In this document: piece after piece, positions 43,728 to 53,221 of the stretch | Numbering within the stretch: the stretch's first letter is position 1 | How the letters are laid out: each line of letters opens with the position of its first letter | Source: JAIEOG01 sp964611895 | Lineage (GTDB): Bacteria; Bdellovibrionota; FAC87; UBA2466 | DNA: 64,000 nt | Assembly (NCBI GenBank): GCA_964611895.1 | Contig: CAZTDN010000001.1 | Coordinates: 135,546-199,545, forward strand | Direction: 5' to 3' | The notes under the pieces: model-generated | Database searches by the model: none | The model's input: the letters and a program-made list of their open reading frames with translations, nothing else | What the model was told of the DNA's origin: nothing | Made by a program: the position numbers and the translations under genes

Positions 43728-44409
43728 AGTTATTTCGCAAGGAGTTTTTTCCGTACACAGGCGACAGCGTCATATAGCTGCGCATATCAAGCAGGACGGA
43801 GAACTGGTTGCTCACAAAAAAACGAAACCCAAGGCCGTAGTTGAACGATGCGTCCCAGCCCTTTCGAATGGAACTGGCGACGTAAGAATTGGTCGCCTGA
43901 TAAGCATAGCGAGTGGTTTCTGTCGATACGATGCCCAACCCGGCCATCAGGTAAATGTCTAGGTATACGGAACCAAAAAACCGGATTTTTCCGTAAAACG
44001 GGGACATCACAAAATTGGATCCAATGGCCATGTCCATTTTGACACCCTGGAGATCGGCGATGTTCTTGTTGTGATCCGAAACCAGAGAAGTCGTGAACGA
44101 AGTGACTTGAGGAAAGACTTTTTGAAAATCGACAATCTCCCAACCGTAGTGATCGGTAATGTGCCAAGTCGCACGCCCGCCCAAAAAGTACTGATCGTAC
44201 ATCGAATCGTAAGGCAATAGACCACCGGTCACGCCGATTTCGAATTTGCCAGCTTTGTAATAGCGCTTATTTCGAACAACCGCATTTTGCTCTTTCTCGT
44301 AGAGGTTCTGCGCACCGCCAAACTCCGGCGGATCGGCGATCACGGCACTCTCTAAAGCGTGGGCCAGCAAGACCAGCGAAATCAGCAATGTTGAGACGCG
44401 GCGTTTCAT
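43681..44409 (-). CDS. Outer-membrane beta-barrel protein
   Basis: 242 aa with signal peptide MKRRVSTLLISLVLLAHALESAVIA. Beta-strand pattern (KFEIGVTGGLLPYDS, GLGFRFFVSNQFSVLLDMR) and an aromatic end GFSFFLPNFG fit an outer-membrane barrel (OMP_b-brl-like, as in myxobacteria/Bdellovibrio). The end overlaps the lgt 3' end by 47 bases on the opposite strand, so the two C-termini are antisense to each other. Confidence 0.75.
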   Translation of the reverse strand: MKRRVSTLLISLVLLAHALESAVIADPPEFGGAQNLYEKEQNAVVRNKRYYKAGKFEIGVTGGLLPYDSMYDQYFLGGRATWHITDHYGWEIVDFQKVFPQVTSFTTSLVSDHNKNIADLQGVKMDMAIGSNFVMSPFYGKIRFFGSVYLDIYLMAGLGIVSTETTRYAYQATNSYVASSIRKGWDASFNYGLGFRFFVSNQFSVLLDMRSYMTLSPVYGKNSLRNNFTTFVGFSFFLPNFG

Positions 44410-44487
44410 TTTCTGGCTCCAGGGTTCATTTTAAGGCGTGTAGTACCATTTCATCATGTGGGCGGTATTTTCTCAACACCCGTGCGT

Positions 44488-45135
44488 TTACGTGACCCAT
44501 TGCACGAGTGTGCGGTAGAGGTGCGTTACCGGCATCCCCAAGTACCGCAAGCCGCCGCTGAGCAGCAGAACCAACAAAAGGACGCTCGATGCCGGCGAAA
44601 ACCGGTAAAGCCAGGCGGCCCAACGCAGCGGGATAAAGGCTTGGAGGATATTAAATCCATCCAAGGGCGGAATGGGCAAAAGATTAAACACTGCTAAAAA
44701 CAGGTTTACTTGAATGCTCACCAGAGCCAGCACCTGCACAATCGACGATAAGTCCGAGCCGAAAACCACCCACTCCGTGCGTACCGCCCCACCCAACACC
44801 AATGCCGCAATCCCGGCCAACAGCAAGTTCGACGCCGGCCCGGCAGCGGCCACCAAGGCCATGTCGCGTCGAGGATGTTTGAAGTTTCTTACATCCACCG
44901 GAACAGGCTTGGCCCAACCAAAAAAAGGCAGACCGTAATAAATGCACACCGTAGGCAGCAGCAAAGTCCCTACCATATCTGCATGGGCCAGAGGATGGAG
45001 TGTCAGCCTGCCCTGATCCCTAGCAGAACTATCTCCCAGCTGATAAGCCACCCAAGCATGGGCAAACTCGTGCAAACACAAGCAGAACAAAAAAACCGGT
45101 ACCAAAATCACGACAGCCAAAAAACCTGATGCCAT
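44488..45135 (-). CDS. Site-2 protease-like membrane metalloprotease (peptidase M50)
   Basis: 215 aa. Five to six membrane helices; zinc-binding HEFAHAWVAYQLGD (HExxH) near residue 22 and a second motif NLLPIPPLDGFN near 160 with the third ligand Asp. A compact YwhC-type family that cleaves within membranes or trims membrane peptides. It starts 11 bases after the priA stop, on the same strand. Confidence 0.92.
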   Translation of the reverse strand: MASGFLAVVILVPVFLFCLCLHEFAHAWVAYQLGDSSARDQGRLTLHPLAHADMVGTLLLPTVCIYYGLPFFGWAKPVPVDVRNFKHPRRDMALVAAAGPASNLLLAGIAALVLGGAVRTEWVVFGSDLSSIVQVLALVSIQVNLFLAVFNLLPIPPLDGFNILQAFIPLRWAAWLYRFSPASSVLLLVLLLSGGLRYLGMPVTHLYRTLVQWVT

Positions 45136-45146
45136 TTCCCACCACC

Positions 45147-47156
45147 CTACATGCAGTTGACCGGATCGACATCCACTGCCATCTGCACGCCACTTTTTAG
45201 ATGCTCTGCGTATTCTTTTGCTATTTGCAATGCTCGCTGCATATCGCGAACACTTTCACTTTTGATAAGGCAATGCCACCGATAGAAATTCTTCAACCGA
45301 GAGAGAGGAGCTTCGGCCGGCCCTAGAATTTGCAAGGCCGGGATTTGCCTCGAATGCAGATACATCACTACCGCGTGTGAAAACTCTCGCACTGTGGCTT
45401 CATTGCGGTGTTGAAAACGCAACATTGCCAGACGCTTTGCCGGGGGAAACCCCACTTGGCTACGAGACGCCAACTCCTGACGATAAAAGCTCAGAGTATC
45501 GCCTTGGATAGCCTGTTGAAGAATGGGTGCCTCGGGATTGAATGTTTGCAATACCACCTCACCCGAGTCCGACCCACGGCCGGCGCGCCCCGAGACTTGG
45601 GTAATGACTTGGAAAGTGCGTTCATTCGCACGAAAGTCGGGCATATTCATCGTCGAATCGGCCATTAAAATACCCACGAGCGCAATCCCCGGAAAATCAT
45701 GTCCCTTGGCCAGCATCTGAGTCCCAATCACGACATCGATTTCGCGATTTGCTACAGAGTTCAAGATCGATTCTAGATCGGTGCGTGTTTTGATAACACT
45801 TCTGTCCATTCGAGCAATTCGCGCCGTGGGCAGTAGCGCAGACAACTCTTTTTCAACTTGCTCAGTCCCCACACCCAGCGTGTCGAGCGAAGTTCCGGAA
45901 CACGCTTCGCACGTATCGGGCACACCATGTGTCGACCCGCAGTAGTGGCATTCGAGTTTAGGCGGGTGTTTGTAATAAGTAAGGGCAACATCACACTGAC
46001 GGCACCGCCATGTATGACCACAATCAATGCAGTACAAGAAATGCGCAAAGCCGAGCCTGTTCAGGTACAAGAGGCATTGTTGCCCATTTCCCAGAACGGA
46101 ACGCATTCTAGCCAACAACTGCCGACTCAGCCACGGAGTGGTCGGGCTTTGCCAATCTTCTTTCACGCGCAAATCGACTACTTGAACCTTGGGCAACGGC
46201 CTCGAATGGACCCTCTTTAGGAGAGGAACATAGAGATAACGACCAGTTTGCGCGTTGAAATAACTCTCCAATGAAGGGGTGGCCGAACCCAATATCGCCC
46301 GGCACCCGTGCAACTTCGCGCGGACTACAGCCACATCCCGCGCGTGGTAGCGTAGAGAATCTTCCTGTTTGTAACTCGTCTCATGCTCTTCATCGACAAC
46401 AATCAGCCCCAGGTTTTTCACTGGAGCAAAAACCGCGGATCGAGCGCCGATCACTACAGACGCTGTTCCCTTTCGAAGTTTTTCCCACTGCGCCAACCGC
46501 TCGCTTGCGGAGAGATCGCTATGAAGCACGGCAACTTTTCCCGGAAATCGGGAAGAAAACCGGCCCAGGAGCTGCGGGGTGAGCGCAATTTCTGGGACCA
46601 AGATCATCCCTCCCTTGCCCTGCGCCAACACCGATTCGAGTGCGCGAATATAAACTTCTGTCTTGCCGCTGCCAGTCACCCCGTGCAAAAGAACTGGCCG
46701 TTCGCTTTCCAAATCTATCAGCGAGAGGGCTTTCGTTTGCTCTTCGGTGAGAGCTGGAGGAGCTGCCTTCGCAAAAGTAGCAAAATCCAAGTCAGCCTTC
46801 TTGGAAGCATTGGATTTGCGCTTCTCGCTTGCGGTGACAAACTGTTTGGGTAGAGCCGCCGAAATCACTTCTCCCAATGGGTGGCAATAATAGTCCGCGA
46901 CCCAGCGAAAAAACTTCAGCATCTTTTCGTCAAAAAGCGGCTCCGCTATCAGCACGCTTTCGATCGGCTTGAGCTTTTTCCGCTCGACTTCGGTCGTCTC
47001 CGGAAACCCGAGAACAAACGCATGGGTTTTGCGTCGGGCAAAAGTGACTTGTACAACGCTTCCCACCCGCAAGTTGCAATTACTGGATTCATCCAAGAGG
47101 TAGTGAAAAGAACTGCCGACTTTTACCGGAACTGCCAAATCAACGAGCTTTTCCAT
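45147..47156 (-). CDS. priA: Primosomal protein N' / replication restart helicase PriA
   Basis: 669 aa, slightly short. N-terminal 3'-DNA-binding domain (MEKLVDLAVPVKVGSSFHYLL), Walker A GVTGSGKTEVYIRA, DEEHETSYKQ box, zinc-binding cysteine cluster CIDCGHTWRCRQCDVALTY...CHYCGSTHGVPDTCEACSG, and the C-terminal helicase motifs (QVSGRAGRG). Restarts stalled replication forks. Start overlaps the previous gene's stop by one base. Confidence 0.96.
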   Translation of the reverse strand: MEKLVDLAVPVKVGSSFHYLLDESSNCNLRVGSVVQVTFARRKTHAFVLGFPETTEVERKKLKPIESVLIAEPLFDEKMLKFFRWVADYYCHPLGEVISAALPKQFVTASEKRKSNASKKADLDFATFAKAAPPALTEEQTKALSLIDLESERPVLLHGVTGSGKTEVYIRALESVLAQGKGGMILVPEIALTPQLLGRFSSRFPGKVAVLHSDLSASERLAQWEKLRKGTASVVIGARSAVFAPVKNLGLIVVDEEHETSYKQEDSLRYHARDVAVVRAKLHGCRAILGSATPSLESYFNAQTGRYLYVPLLKRVHSRPLPKVQVVDLRVKEDWQSPTTPWLSRQLLARMRSVLGNGQQCLLYLNRLGFAHFLYCIDCGHTWRCRQCDVALTYYKHPPKLECHYCGSTHGVPDTCEACSGTSLDTLGVGTEQVEKELSALLPTARIARMDRSVIKTRTDLESILNSVANREIDVVIGTQMLAKGHDFPGIALVGILMADSTMNMPDFRANERTFQVITQVSGRAGRGSDSGEVVLQTFNPEAPILQQAIQGDTLSFYRQELASRSQVGFPPAKRLAMLRFQHRNEATVREFSHAVVMYLHSRQIPALQILGPAEAPLSRLKNFYRWHCLIKSESVRDMQRALQIAKEYAEHLKSGVQMAVDVDPVNCM

Positions 47157-48001
47157 TAGCGATAACGCAACAACAGGTGGAGCGCTTCGTCCATTGCGCC
47201 CGTTGGCACCGAAGCCGAGGAAGATTCTTTAGACTCCAACCGGGCCGTAGCAACCGTATCCCGTTTGGCCGGCTTGGCAGAAACTAAAGTCGTTCGCACT
47301 TTTTCGGTTCCGCCCACCTGGAGCACAGCCAGGCGAGGAAGCCTGCCCAATACGGGTTGGACAACACTTCCAGAAAATTCCCAGGCCACCGCCTCAGCGC
47401 CAGCCCCCCACTCCAAGCGCAAAAGATTTTTTGTCGTCTTGCTAAACGCTACCAACCGTCGTTGATCACCTTCGCTCACACCAGCCACTGTGATACCAAA
47501 CTGGCTGCCATACCTAGAGAGATAGACATCGGAGTGGCGAATAAAATGATCTTTGGGATTCCAAGTCTTGGGGTCCCCTTGCATCTGATACGACCCCTTA
47601 AACTGAGTCAGCTGATCCCGGCGGATAAAACGCTCACGCAAAAGTCGATCCAAATATTCTGGCCCACTGCTCACCAGAAAATAGTCCATGAACGCATTCG
47701 TGCGGCTGGCGATCGGCTTGGCATTGCGGAAACTATACCCTTTGCCATTCCACTCCGCGTAGACAGGTGGCTGCCCCGCCACTTGCCACCGAAACAAGCC
47801 GTTTCCACGTCCCCCCAAGAACTGCTCCAAGACTTCCACCGATTCACCCGGCCTGATTTGCACCTGGTGTCGAAAAGAAATCTCGACTGCTTCGGTAGGT
47901 TTTCTACCGCTAACCGCATCGGCAACGATTTCCGAAACTGGTGGAAAAAAAGCATGGGCTTGGCCCAAGAAAATAAATGCTGCTACAAAAAAGAACTTCA
48001 T
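47156..48001 (-). CDS. Secreted hypothetical protein
   Basis: 281 aa, signal peptide MKFFFVAAFIFLGQAHAFF. Beta-rich, with conserved-looking NGKGYSFRNAKPIASRTNAF and FRWQVAGQPPVYAEWNGKG; no family recognised. C-terminal region from about 220 is Lys/Ser-rich. It is sandwiched between galU (4-base overlap, ATGA) and priA (1-base overlap), so it is cotranscribed with them; the reason for this pairing is not obvious. Confidence 0.75.
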   Translation of the reverse strand: MKFFFVAAFIFLGQAHAFFPPVSEIVADAVSGRKPTEAVEISFRHQVQIRPGESVEVLEQFLGGRGNGLFRWQVAGQPPVYAEWNGKGYSFRNAKPIASRTNAFMDYFLVSSGPEYLDRLLRERFIRRDQLTQFKGSYQMQGDPKTWNPKDHFIRHSDVYLSRYGSQFGITVAGVSEGDQRRLVAFSKTTKNLLRLEWGAGAEAVAWEFSGSVVQPVLGRLPRLAVLQVGGTEKVRTTLVSAKPAKRDTVATARLESKESSSASVPTGAMDEALHLLLRYR

Positions 48002-48891
48002 CGCCTCTCCAAAAGCTGTGTCAGCAGTGGCCGCAGGCGCGCCGCGAGTTCGGGACGTTCCAAAGCTGCGTGGACTTGGGCCAGGACATAGTACAAGTGA
48101 TTGCCGACGTCGTAGCGAATATCTGCTGAGAGCAGGGCCTGGAGTTTTCCTTTTTGGGCCAACCCGTCCATAGCGTCCGTAAGCTGAATCTCGCCCGATG
48201 CCCCCGGCGTGATGCGTTCTAAATACTCAAAAATTTCGGGCTGAAAAACATAGCGCCCAATAATTGCAAACCGACTTGGCGCGCTTTCCGGTCGCGGCTT
48301 TTCCACCGTTTTGCTCACGCGGACTGCTTTGAAAGCCTCGACCGGCTCCCCGCCGGTATCAATGACACCATAAGCAGAAACTTCCTCGCGAGGAACTTCC
48401 ATAACCCCAATAACAGATTCGCTTTCCCGCTCCGCGATTTCTATCAGGCTTTTTAGCCCGGTAGCAGGCCGACCGTTCCAAGGGGGGTTGATTTCATCTC
48501 CTAAGCACACTGCAAACGGCTCATCCCCAACAACCTCTTTGGCGCACAAAACGGCGTGGCCCAGCCCCCTAGGCTCTTTTTGGCGGACGGACACGACGTC
48601 GACCATGCTTCCGATGCGGCGCACTTGGGCAGCGAGTTCTTTTTTACCTCGCTGCTCGAGAAAAGCTTCCAGCGCGGGAGAAGGGTCAAAGTAATCTTCA
48701 AGCGCAGACTTTCCCTTGCTCGTGACAAAGATCACTTGTTCGATGCCACAAGCAACCGCTTCTTCCACAATGTACTGCAGCGCAGGCGTATCAATAATGG
48801 GAACGAGTTCTTTGGGAATCTCCTTGGTGAAGGGGAGACCACGCGTGCCCAAGCCAGCGGCTGGAATTACGACTTTTCGGATGCGCTTCAT
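47998..48891 (-). CDS. galU: UTP-glucose-1-phosphate uridylyltransferase GalU
   Basis: 297 aa. Makes UDP-glucose for polysaccharide and lipid sugars. Opens VVIPAAGLGTRGLPFTKEIP (nucleotide-binding signature), then IEQVIFVTSKGKSALEDYFD and VEKPRPESAPSRFAIIGRYV. First gene of galU-hypothetical-priA-M50 run. It likely feeds the WbaP/GT4 pathway elsewhere in this window. Confidence 0.95.
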   Translation of the reverse strand: MKRIRKVVIPAAGLGTRGLPFTKEIPKELVPIIDTPALQYIVEEAVACGIEQVIFVTSKGKSALEDYFDPSPALEAFLEQRGKKELAAQVRRIGSMVDVVSVRQKEPRGLGHAVLCAKEVVGDEPFAVCLGDEINPPWNGRPATGLKSLIEIAERESESVIGVMEVPREEVSAYGVIDTGGEPVEAFKAVRVSKTVEKPRPESAPSRFAIIGRYVFQPEIFEYLERITPGASGEIQLTDAMDGLAQKGKLQALLSADIRYDVGNHLYYVLAQVHAALERPELAARLRPLLTQLLERR

Positions 48892-49072
48892 AGAGGGACC
48901 ATCCTATCGAACACGGGTAGAGATGGGAACTGTGGGCATTATCCCACAAAAACACCCAAAGTGTTTGGTTTCTCCCCTACCCGACCCACCGAGACAAGTG
49001 CTTGCCCTTGGTGGACAAGCTTTTCCGGGCCAGCGTCCTCTGGTACAACGTTTGCTAGGATCTCGAATCAGG

Positions 49073-50035
49073 ATGCAGGAATACTTCAATTCAACACAAG
49101 GTTACCGGATTCAAAAATCTCTGAGGCAGATAGCGCGCTTTCAGGGAGTGGGGTTGCACAGCGGTGTCGATACGAGCCTGGAGCTCCACCCGGCCCCGCC
49201 CAACCATGGAATCATTTTTGAGCGGGTCGATCTTGAACCAGCCGTGCGGATTCCTGCGCATATCGACTCGGTGGTCGCAACTTCGATGGCGACAACATTG
49301 GGCGTTGCTGACCGCCCCGAGACGAAAATCGGAACCATCGAACACCTGATGGCGGCTCTCTACGCTTTGGGGATTACCAACGTGCGGGCGACCGTTTCGG
49401 GCCCGGAAATCCCCATTTTGGACGGAAGTGCCAACCCGTTTATTGAAGGCATCCTCGGCGCAGGGATTGAGTTTCAACCCTTTTCGAACGCGGTCTTGCG
49501 GGTCTTAAAGCCGGTCAAAGTCTTTAAAGACGGAGTAATCTGCGAACTGCTCCCTCGAGAATGCTTGCGCCTGACTACCTCTGTGGATTTTCCACACCCG
49601 TCGATTGGCCTGCAAACATTTGCACTCGAGGTCACACCGGGAGCGTTTATTGAGCAAGTATGCCCCGCTCGTACATTTGGCTTCGTCCAAGAAGTTGAAA
49701 ACCTGCGCAAGAAAAACCTAGCACTGGGGGCCTCTATCCGAAACGTCTTGGCCTTTTCAGAAGACGGAATCGTAAACCCCGAAGGAGCTCGATTCCCCGA
49801 TGAATGTGTGCGCCACAAACTCCTGGATGCCATTGGCGATCTGGCCTTGATTGGCTGCTGGATCGAAGGCGAGATGGTGAGCTTTAGGGGCGGGCACTCC
49901 ATGCATTTGTCTCTGCTAAAGGCACTACGAGAGCACCCCTCGCATTGGGAAATCGATCCGGTAGTAGCTCTCCAACCGCGCCACGTGATCCCCTTTCCCC
50001 AACGCTCCGAACTGCCCCACCGCACATTGGTCTAG
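49073..50035 (+). CDS. lpxC: UDP-3-O-acyl-N-acetylglucosamine deacetylase LpxC
   Basis: 320 aa from ATG 49073; a longer open frame upstream is not LpxC-like. Zinc deacetylase that commits lipid A synthesis. GVGLHSG start, zinc/catalytic motifs GTIEHLMAAL (His), DECVRHKLLDAIGDLALIG (His and Asp), and GGHSMHLSLL (general His). Confirms a diderm, LPS-making cell. AGG touches the ATG; the Shine-Dalgarno is not clear. Ends overlap prmA by 4 bases. Confidence 0.95.
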   Translation: MQEYFNSTQGYRIQKSLRQIARFQGVGLHSGVDTSLELHPAPPNHGIIFERVDLEPAVRIPAHIDSVVATSMATTLGVADRPETKIGTIEHLMAALYALGITNVRATVSGPEIPILDGSANPFIEGILGAGIEFQPFSNAVLRVLKPVKVFKDGVICELLPRECLRLTTSVDFPHPSIGLQTFALEVTPGAFIEQVCPARTFGFVQEVENLRKKNLALGASIRNVLAFSEDGIVNPEGARFPDECVRHKLLDAIGDLALIGCWIEGEMVSFRGGHSMHLSLLKALREHPSHWEIDPVVALQPRHVIPFPQRSELPHRTLV

Positions 50036-50946
50036 GCAGTGCGCATGTCGGGCCGGGGCGTAAATGCCAGCGCAATCCAATCCTGCGACGACTCGCTGGC
50101 TTCGAGGGTGAAACCTTCCTGCTGCATGATTTCGACGATCTCGGCTTTTTGATGACCTAACAACCCCGACAGGATTACTTGCCCTCGGGGCGATATCAAT
50201 CGACGATAGTGGGGCGCCAATTGACGGTGAGTCTCTAAAAGAATATTCGACACGAGAATACCGAACTCTCCCTCAATATCCTCCAAGCCCGAGTCTGTAA
50301 GGTCGATGTTTTCGCATTTGTTGACTTCAAGGTTGGTGGACGCAACTTCCAGCGCGATAGGATCGTTGTCAGTCGCAATCACGTGGGCCACGCCTAGCTT
50401 GGAGAGCACCATCGCCAATATCCCGGTGCCCGTTCCCACATCTAACGCCTGAATCTTGTCGGGCCGCGGGTGAAACTCGACGAAATATTCCAATAAGCGA
50501 ATGCACAATCGGGTACTAGCGTGCAGCCCCGTTCCAAATGCCTGCCCAGGTTCCAATATAAGCGGCACCATTCCGTCTGGAACTGGCGTGGAATGATCCC
50601 AAGCCGGCTTTAGGAAGAACAAACGGGTCAACTCTTGAGCGGGATAAAAACTTTTGTGGGAGTCAGCCCAGTTTTCGTCTTCGACATCGTTCCACTGGAT
50701 CTGCGTCGCCCCTGCACCTTTGGGAGGGGTGGGAAAAAAACTGGCCAAGGATTGAACAAACGGCTCAATCTCATCCTCGACTAAATCCCGGTTTTCTTCT
50801 TGGAAGTACGCTTTGATGAGCGCTTCGTCGCCGATATCGTCTTCGGTAATGCCTTGGGCTCCCCACTCAAAAAGCTGGTGCACCAGGGCGTCTTTGAGCA
50901 TGGGGGCGATGCGCATTTGGACTTCAAACCAAGCGGATTTTTGCAT
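50032..50946 (-). CDS. prmA: Ribosomal protein L11 methyltransferase PrmA
   Basis: 304 aa from the ATG at 50946, starting MQKSAWFEVQMRI; a 55-residue Lys-rich frame upstream is excluded because it lies in the TPR gene. SAM motif ALDVGTGTGILAMVLSKLG, post-motif FGILVSNILLE (an NPPY-like equivalent), and EPGQAFGTGLHASTRLC. Trimethylates L11. Overlaps the convergent lpxC by 4 bases and follows the TPR gene by 10 bases. Confidence 0.93.
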   Translation of the reverse strand: MQKSAWFEVQMRIAPMLKDALVHQLFEWGAQGITEDDIGDEALIKAYFQEENRDLVEDEIEPFVQSLASFFPTPPKGAGATQIQWNDVEDENWADSHKSFYPAQELTRLFFLKPAWDHSTPVPDGMVPLILEPGQAFGTGLHASTRLCIRLLEYFVEFHPRPDKIQALDVGTGTGILAMVLSKLGVAHVIATDNDPIALEVASTNLEVNKCENIDLTDSGLEDIEGEFGILVSNILLETHRQLAPHYRRLISPRGQVILSGLLGHQKAEIVEIMQQEGFTLEASESSQDWIALAFTPRPDMRTA

Positions 50947-50956
50947 GGGGGGTTTT

Positions 50957-52315
50957 CTAACGCGGGATTTGGGCGCGCGTTTTGGCGCCGTTTTCTTCCC
51001 ACGCGGGTTTTTCTTCTTTGGCTTCTTGGTCTTCAACGGGCTTGTCCTTCTTGCCGGCTGGGATTCTGCGTTCCACGAGCGCCAACCGGCGTCGAGCGCG
51101 TTCGACTTCATCAGGTTCTGTCAGGTACTGTACTGACCGCTTCCAAGCTTCCCGCGCTTCCAATAACTTTCCTTTGGTCTCTAGCACATAAGCGAGCCAA
51201 GCGTAATTCAAGCCGTTCTCAGGCTCAAGCTCTAGCGCACGCAAAAAGCTCGCGCTCGCTTGCTCTACCATACGAATGCTCATGTAGCACATGCCCAGTT
51301 CGCGCATGACGGCCCCGTCCTCTTGGGCCAAGGAACGGAAGGCCTTCAGGTCTCGAATCGCTGAGTCAAATCGGTTGAGGTTGCGGTAAATCACGGCACG
51401 GCGAAATAGCATTTTGGGATCTTTGATGAGCCCCTTGCCCATGCTTTCTACCTGCGCCAAAGCGCGATCAAATTGCTTGTTTTCGATCAGGGTATCTACC
51501 GATTGGGTCGCATAATAGGCGAGTTTTTCTTTGGCGATGGGCGTGTCTTTCGAAAGCGCCACCGCTTTTTGCCAATACCGGATGGCATCGGGGAGAGCGC
51601 CTTTTTTCTCATACAACAAACCCAACTGCTCCAACACACCGGGATCGGCTCGGTTGATCCGATAACATTCAGCCAACCAACGAGCCGCTTCGGTAAGCGC
51701 GCCTTCCTGGACTTTCAATACACCCAAATTGTATCGACTGCCCAAGTGCTTGGGCCAAAGTTTCGCTGTCTGTTCCAAGTGCGTTGTGGCACGTCCCACA
51801 TCCCCTTTGCTCAGGTAATAACGGGCAAGGCTCCAGTGTGCCCGCGCGCGAGAAGGATCTTCGCTCGCGAGCTGCTTGTAGATAAACGCCGCGGTATCCA
51901 ACTGCCCCATGTTTTCGTAGAGCTCGGCGTTGAGTTCTTGAATCGCTAGCCCAGTATTTCCGCCGCGATTTGCTTCGGAAAGAGTGCCCAAAGTCGCTTT
52001 GGCTGCGTCGTAGTTTTTTTTGCGTATTTGAGAATAGGCCGTGAGCATTTGGTATTCGATGGTTACCGCCGCTTTGCGGATTTTTTCCATAAAACGTTCG
52101 GCAATTTCATCTTTTTCAAGGCGGAAAAAAACCCAAGCACAGGCCGCAAAACCGTCGGGATCGCTTGTCGACAAGACTTCGATTTGCCGGCACACCGTGA
52201 CGGCTTCGTCCAAACGGTTTTCATTGAGCAGGGAGCGCGCAGGGCTAGCTGCCTGCAATGGCATAGCTAGGATGACCGCGAGTCCAATGCTGCAGGCGAA
52301 AACAGAAAGTGGCAT
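50957..52315 (-). CDS. Exported TPR-repeat protein
   Basis: 452 aa. Signal peptide MPLSVFACSIGLAVILAMPLQAA, then about nine TPR-like repeats (e.g. AAFIYKQLASEDPSRARAHW, IRYWQKAVALSKDTPIAKEK, SASFLRALELEPENGLNYAW). The Lys/Glu-rich C-terminal tail KDKPVEDQEAKEEKPAWEEN is probably disordered. Cotranscribed with prmA downstream (10-base gap). Periplasmic or outer-membrane scaffold. Confidence 0.85.
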   Translation of the reverse strand: MPLSVFACSIGLAVILAMPLQAASPARSLLNENRLDEAVTVCRQIEVLSTSDPDGFAACAWVFFRLEKDEIAERFMEKIRKAAVTIEYQMLTAYSQIRKKNYDAAKATLGTLSEANRGGNTGLAIQELNAELYENMGQLDTAAFIYKQLASEDPSRARAHWSLARYYLSKGDVGRATTHLEQTAKLWPKHLGSRYNLGVLKVQEGALTEAARWLAECYRINRADPGVLEQLGLLYEKKGALPDAIRYWQKAVALSKDTPIAKEKLAYYATQSVDTLIENKQFDRALAQVESMGKGLIKDPKMLFRRAVIYRNLNRFDSAIRDLKAFRSLAQEDGAVMRELGMCYMSIRMVEQASASFLRALELEPENGLNYAWLAYVLETKGKLLEAREAWKRSVQYLTEPDEVERARRRLALVERRIPAGKKDKPVEDQEAKEEKPAWEENGAKTRAQIPR

Positions 52316-52447
52316 GCCGCCCCCAAACGGGAAAACTTGTTTCGTAAACTCTTTGAAATTATATCGCTAATTCAACGCTGCGTCGCCTACTTCGGATGAC
52401 GCGGCAACCCCATTTCATTTCGGCAAGAATTGCCCTACGATAACCCG

Positions 52448-53221
52448 ATGCCGGTTTGGAAATTTGCTTTCTCTGTTATCACGTTGACTTGCGCTGTCCA
52501 CGCGAGCGCGTATCAGAACGTTTTTCCCATCGCGCGCTTTTACCCAGAGACTTCGGGGATTTTATACCCTGGTATCAACTCGGCCGCCGGCATCAATCCT
52601 GCCGCATTGCCCCAAAGTTCTGATGCCACCTCGGTGCAGCTCGGATTTTCCCCGGCTCCCAGCCAGTGGGAGGACCACCGAGCGTTTGGATCGGTCGCGA
52701 CTTCCAACGGCAAGCTGGGATTTGGAATGGGCTACGAGGGAAACATTCTCAACAGCGCGCTGACCCACAATGCTTTTGCCGGAATAGGTTACAAAATCCA
52801 GAGTGTTTCTCTAGGCGTGGGGGTGCGCGAGTACAATCTCGCTACCGGGCTACAGCCTTCGGCAGATGTCGGATTCAAAGCCCACTTGAAAGTCATTGAT
52901 ATTGGGTTTGTCTTTTTGAATCTGCAAGGCACCGCACAAGCAGCGGTCGCCCTCGGTGCACAGAGCTATGACCAGTTCAATGTCGAAGCCACTGTGCTTT
53001 TGCCACCGTTTTCGAATTTGGCCGGCAACTATCTCCTCTCTGTATCTGCCCAACTCGCAGTGAAAATGGTGAGTTTTTATTTCCGAGGCAGTTACCACAC
53101 TCAGTGGAATGCGTTTGAATACTCGGTGGGAGCTGGCTTTTGGCTTGGAAAAACGCTGCACCTCGCAGCGCAAGTGACTTCTCCCAATCGCATTGGAACA
53201 GCGCTGACGGTTGCACTTTGA
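52448..53221 (+). CDS. Outer-membrane barrel protein, PorV/FadL-like
   Basis: 257 aa from ATG 52448. Signal MPVWKFAFSVITLTCAVHASA, then PGINSAAGINPAALPQSSD, the NPA motif seen in the gene at 40125. Barrel-like strands (LGFGMGYEGNILNSALTH and others), ends in LTVAL. Its stop TGA overlaps the lysA start (TGATG), an unusual coupling of a barrel with an amino-acid enzyme. Confidence 0.72.
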   Translation: MPVWKFAFSVITLTCAVHASAYQNVFPIARFYPETSGILYPGINSAAGINPAALPQSSDATSVQLGFSPAPSQWEDHRAFGSVATSNGKLGFGMGYEGNILNSALTHNAFAGIGYKIQSVSLGVGVREYNLATGLQPSADVGFKAHLKVIDIGFVFLNLQGTAQAAVALGAQSYDQFNVEATVLLPPFSNLAGNYLLSVSAQLAVKMVSFYFRGSYHTQWNAFEYSVGAGFWLGKTLHLAAQVTSPNRIGTALTVAL

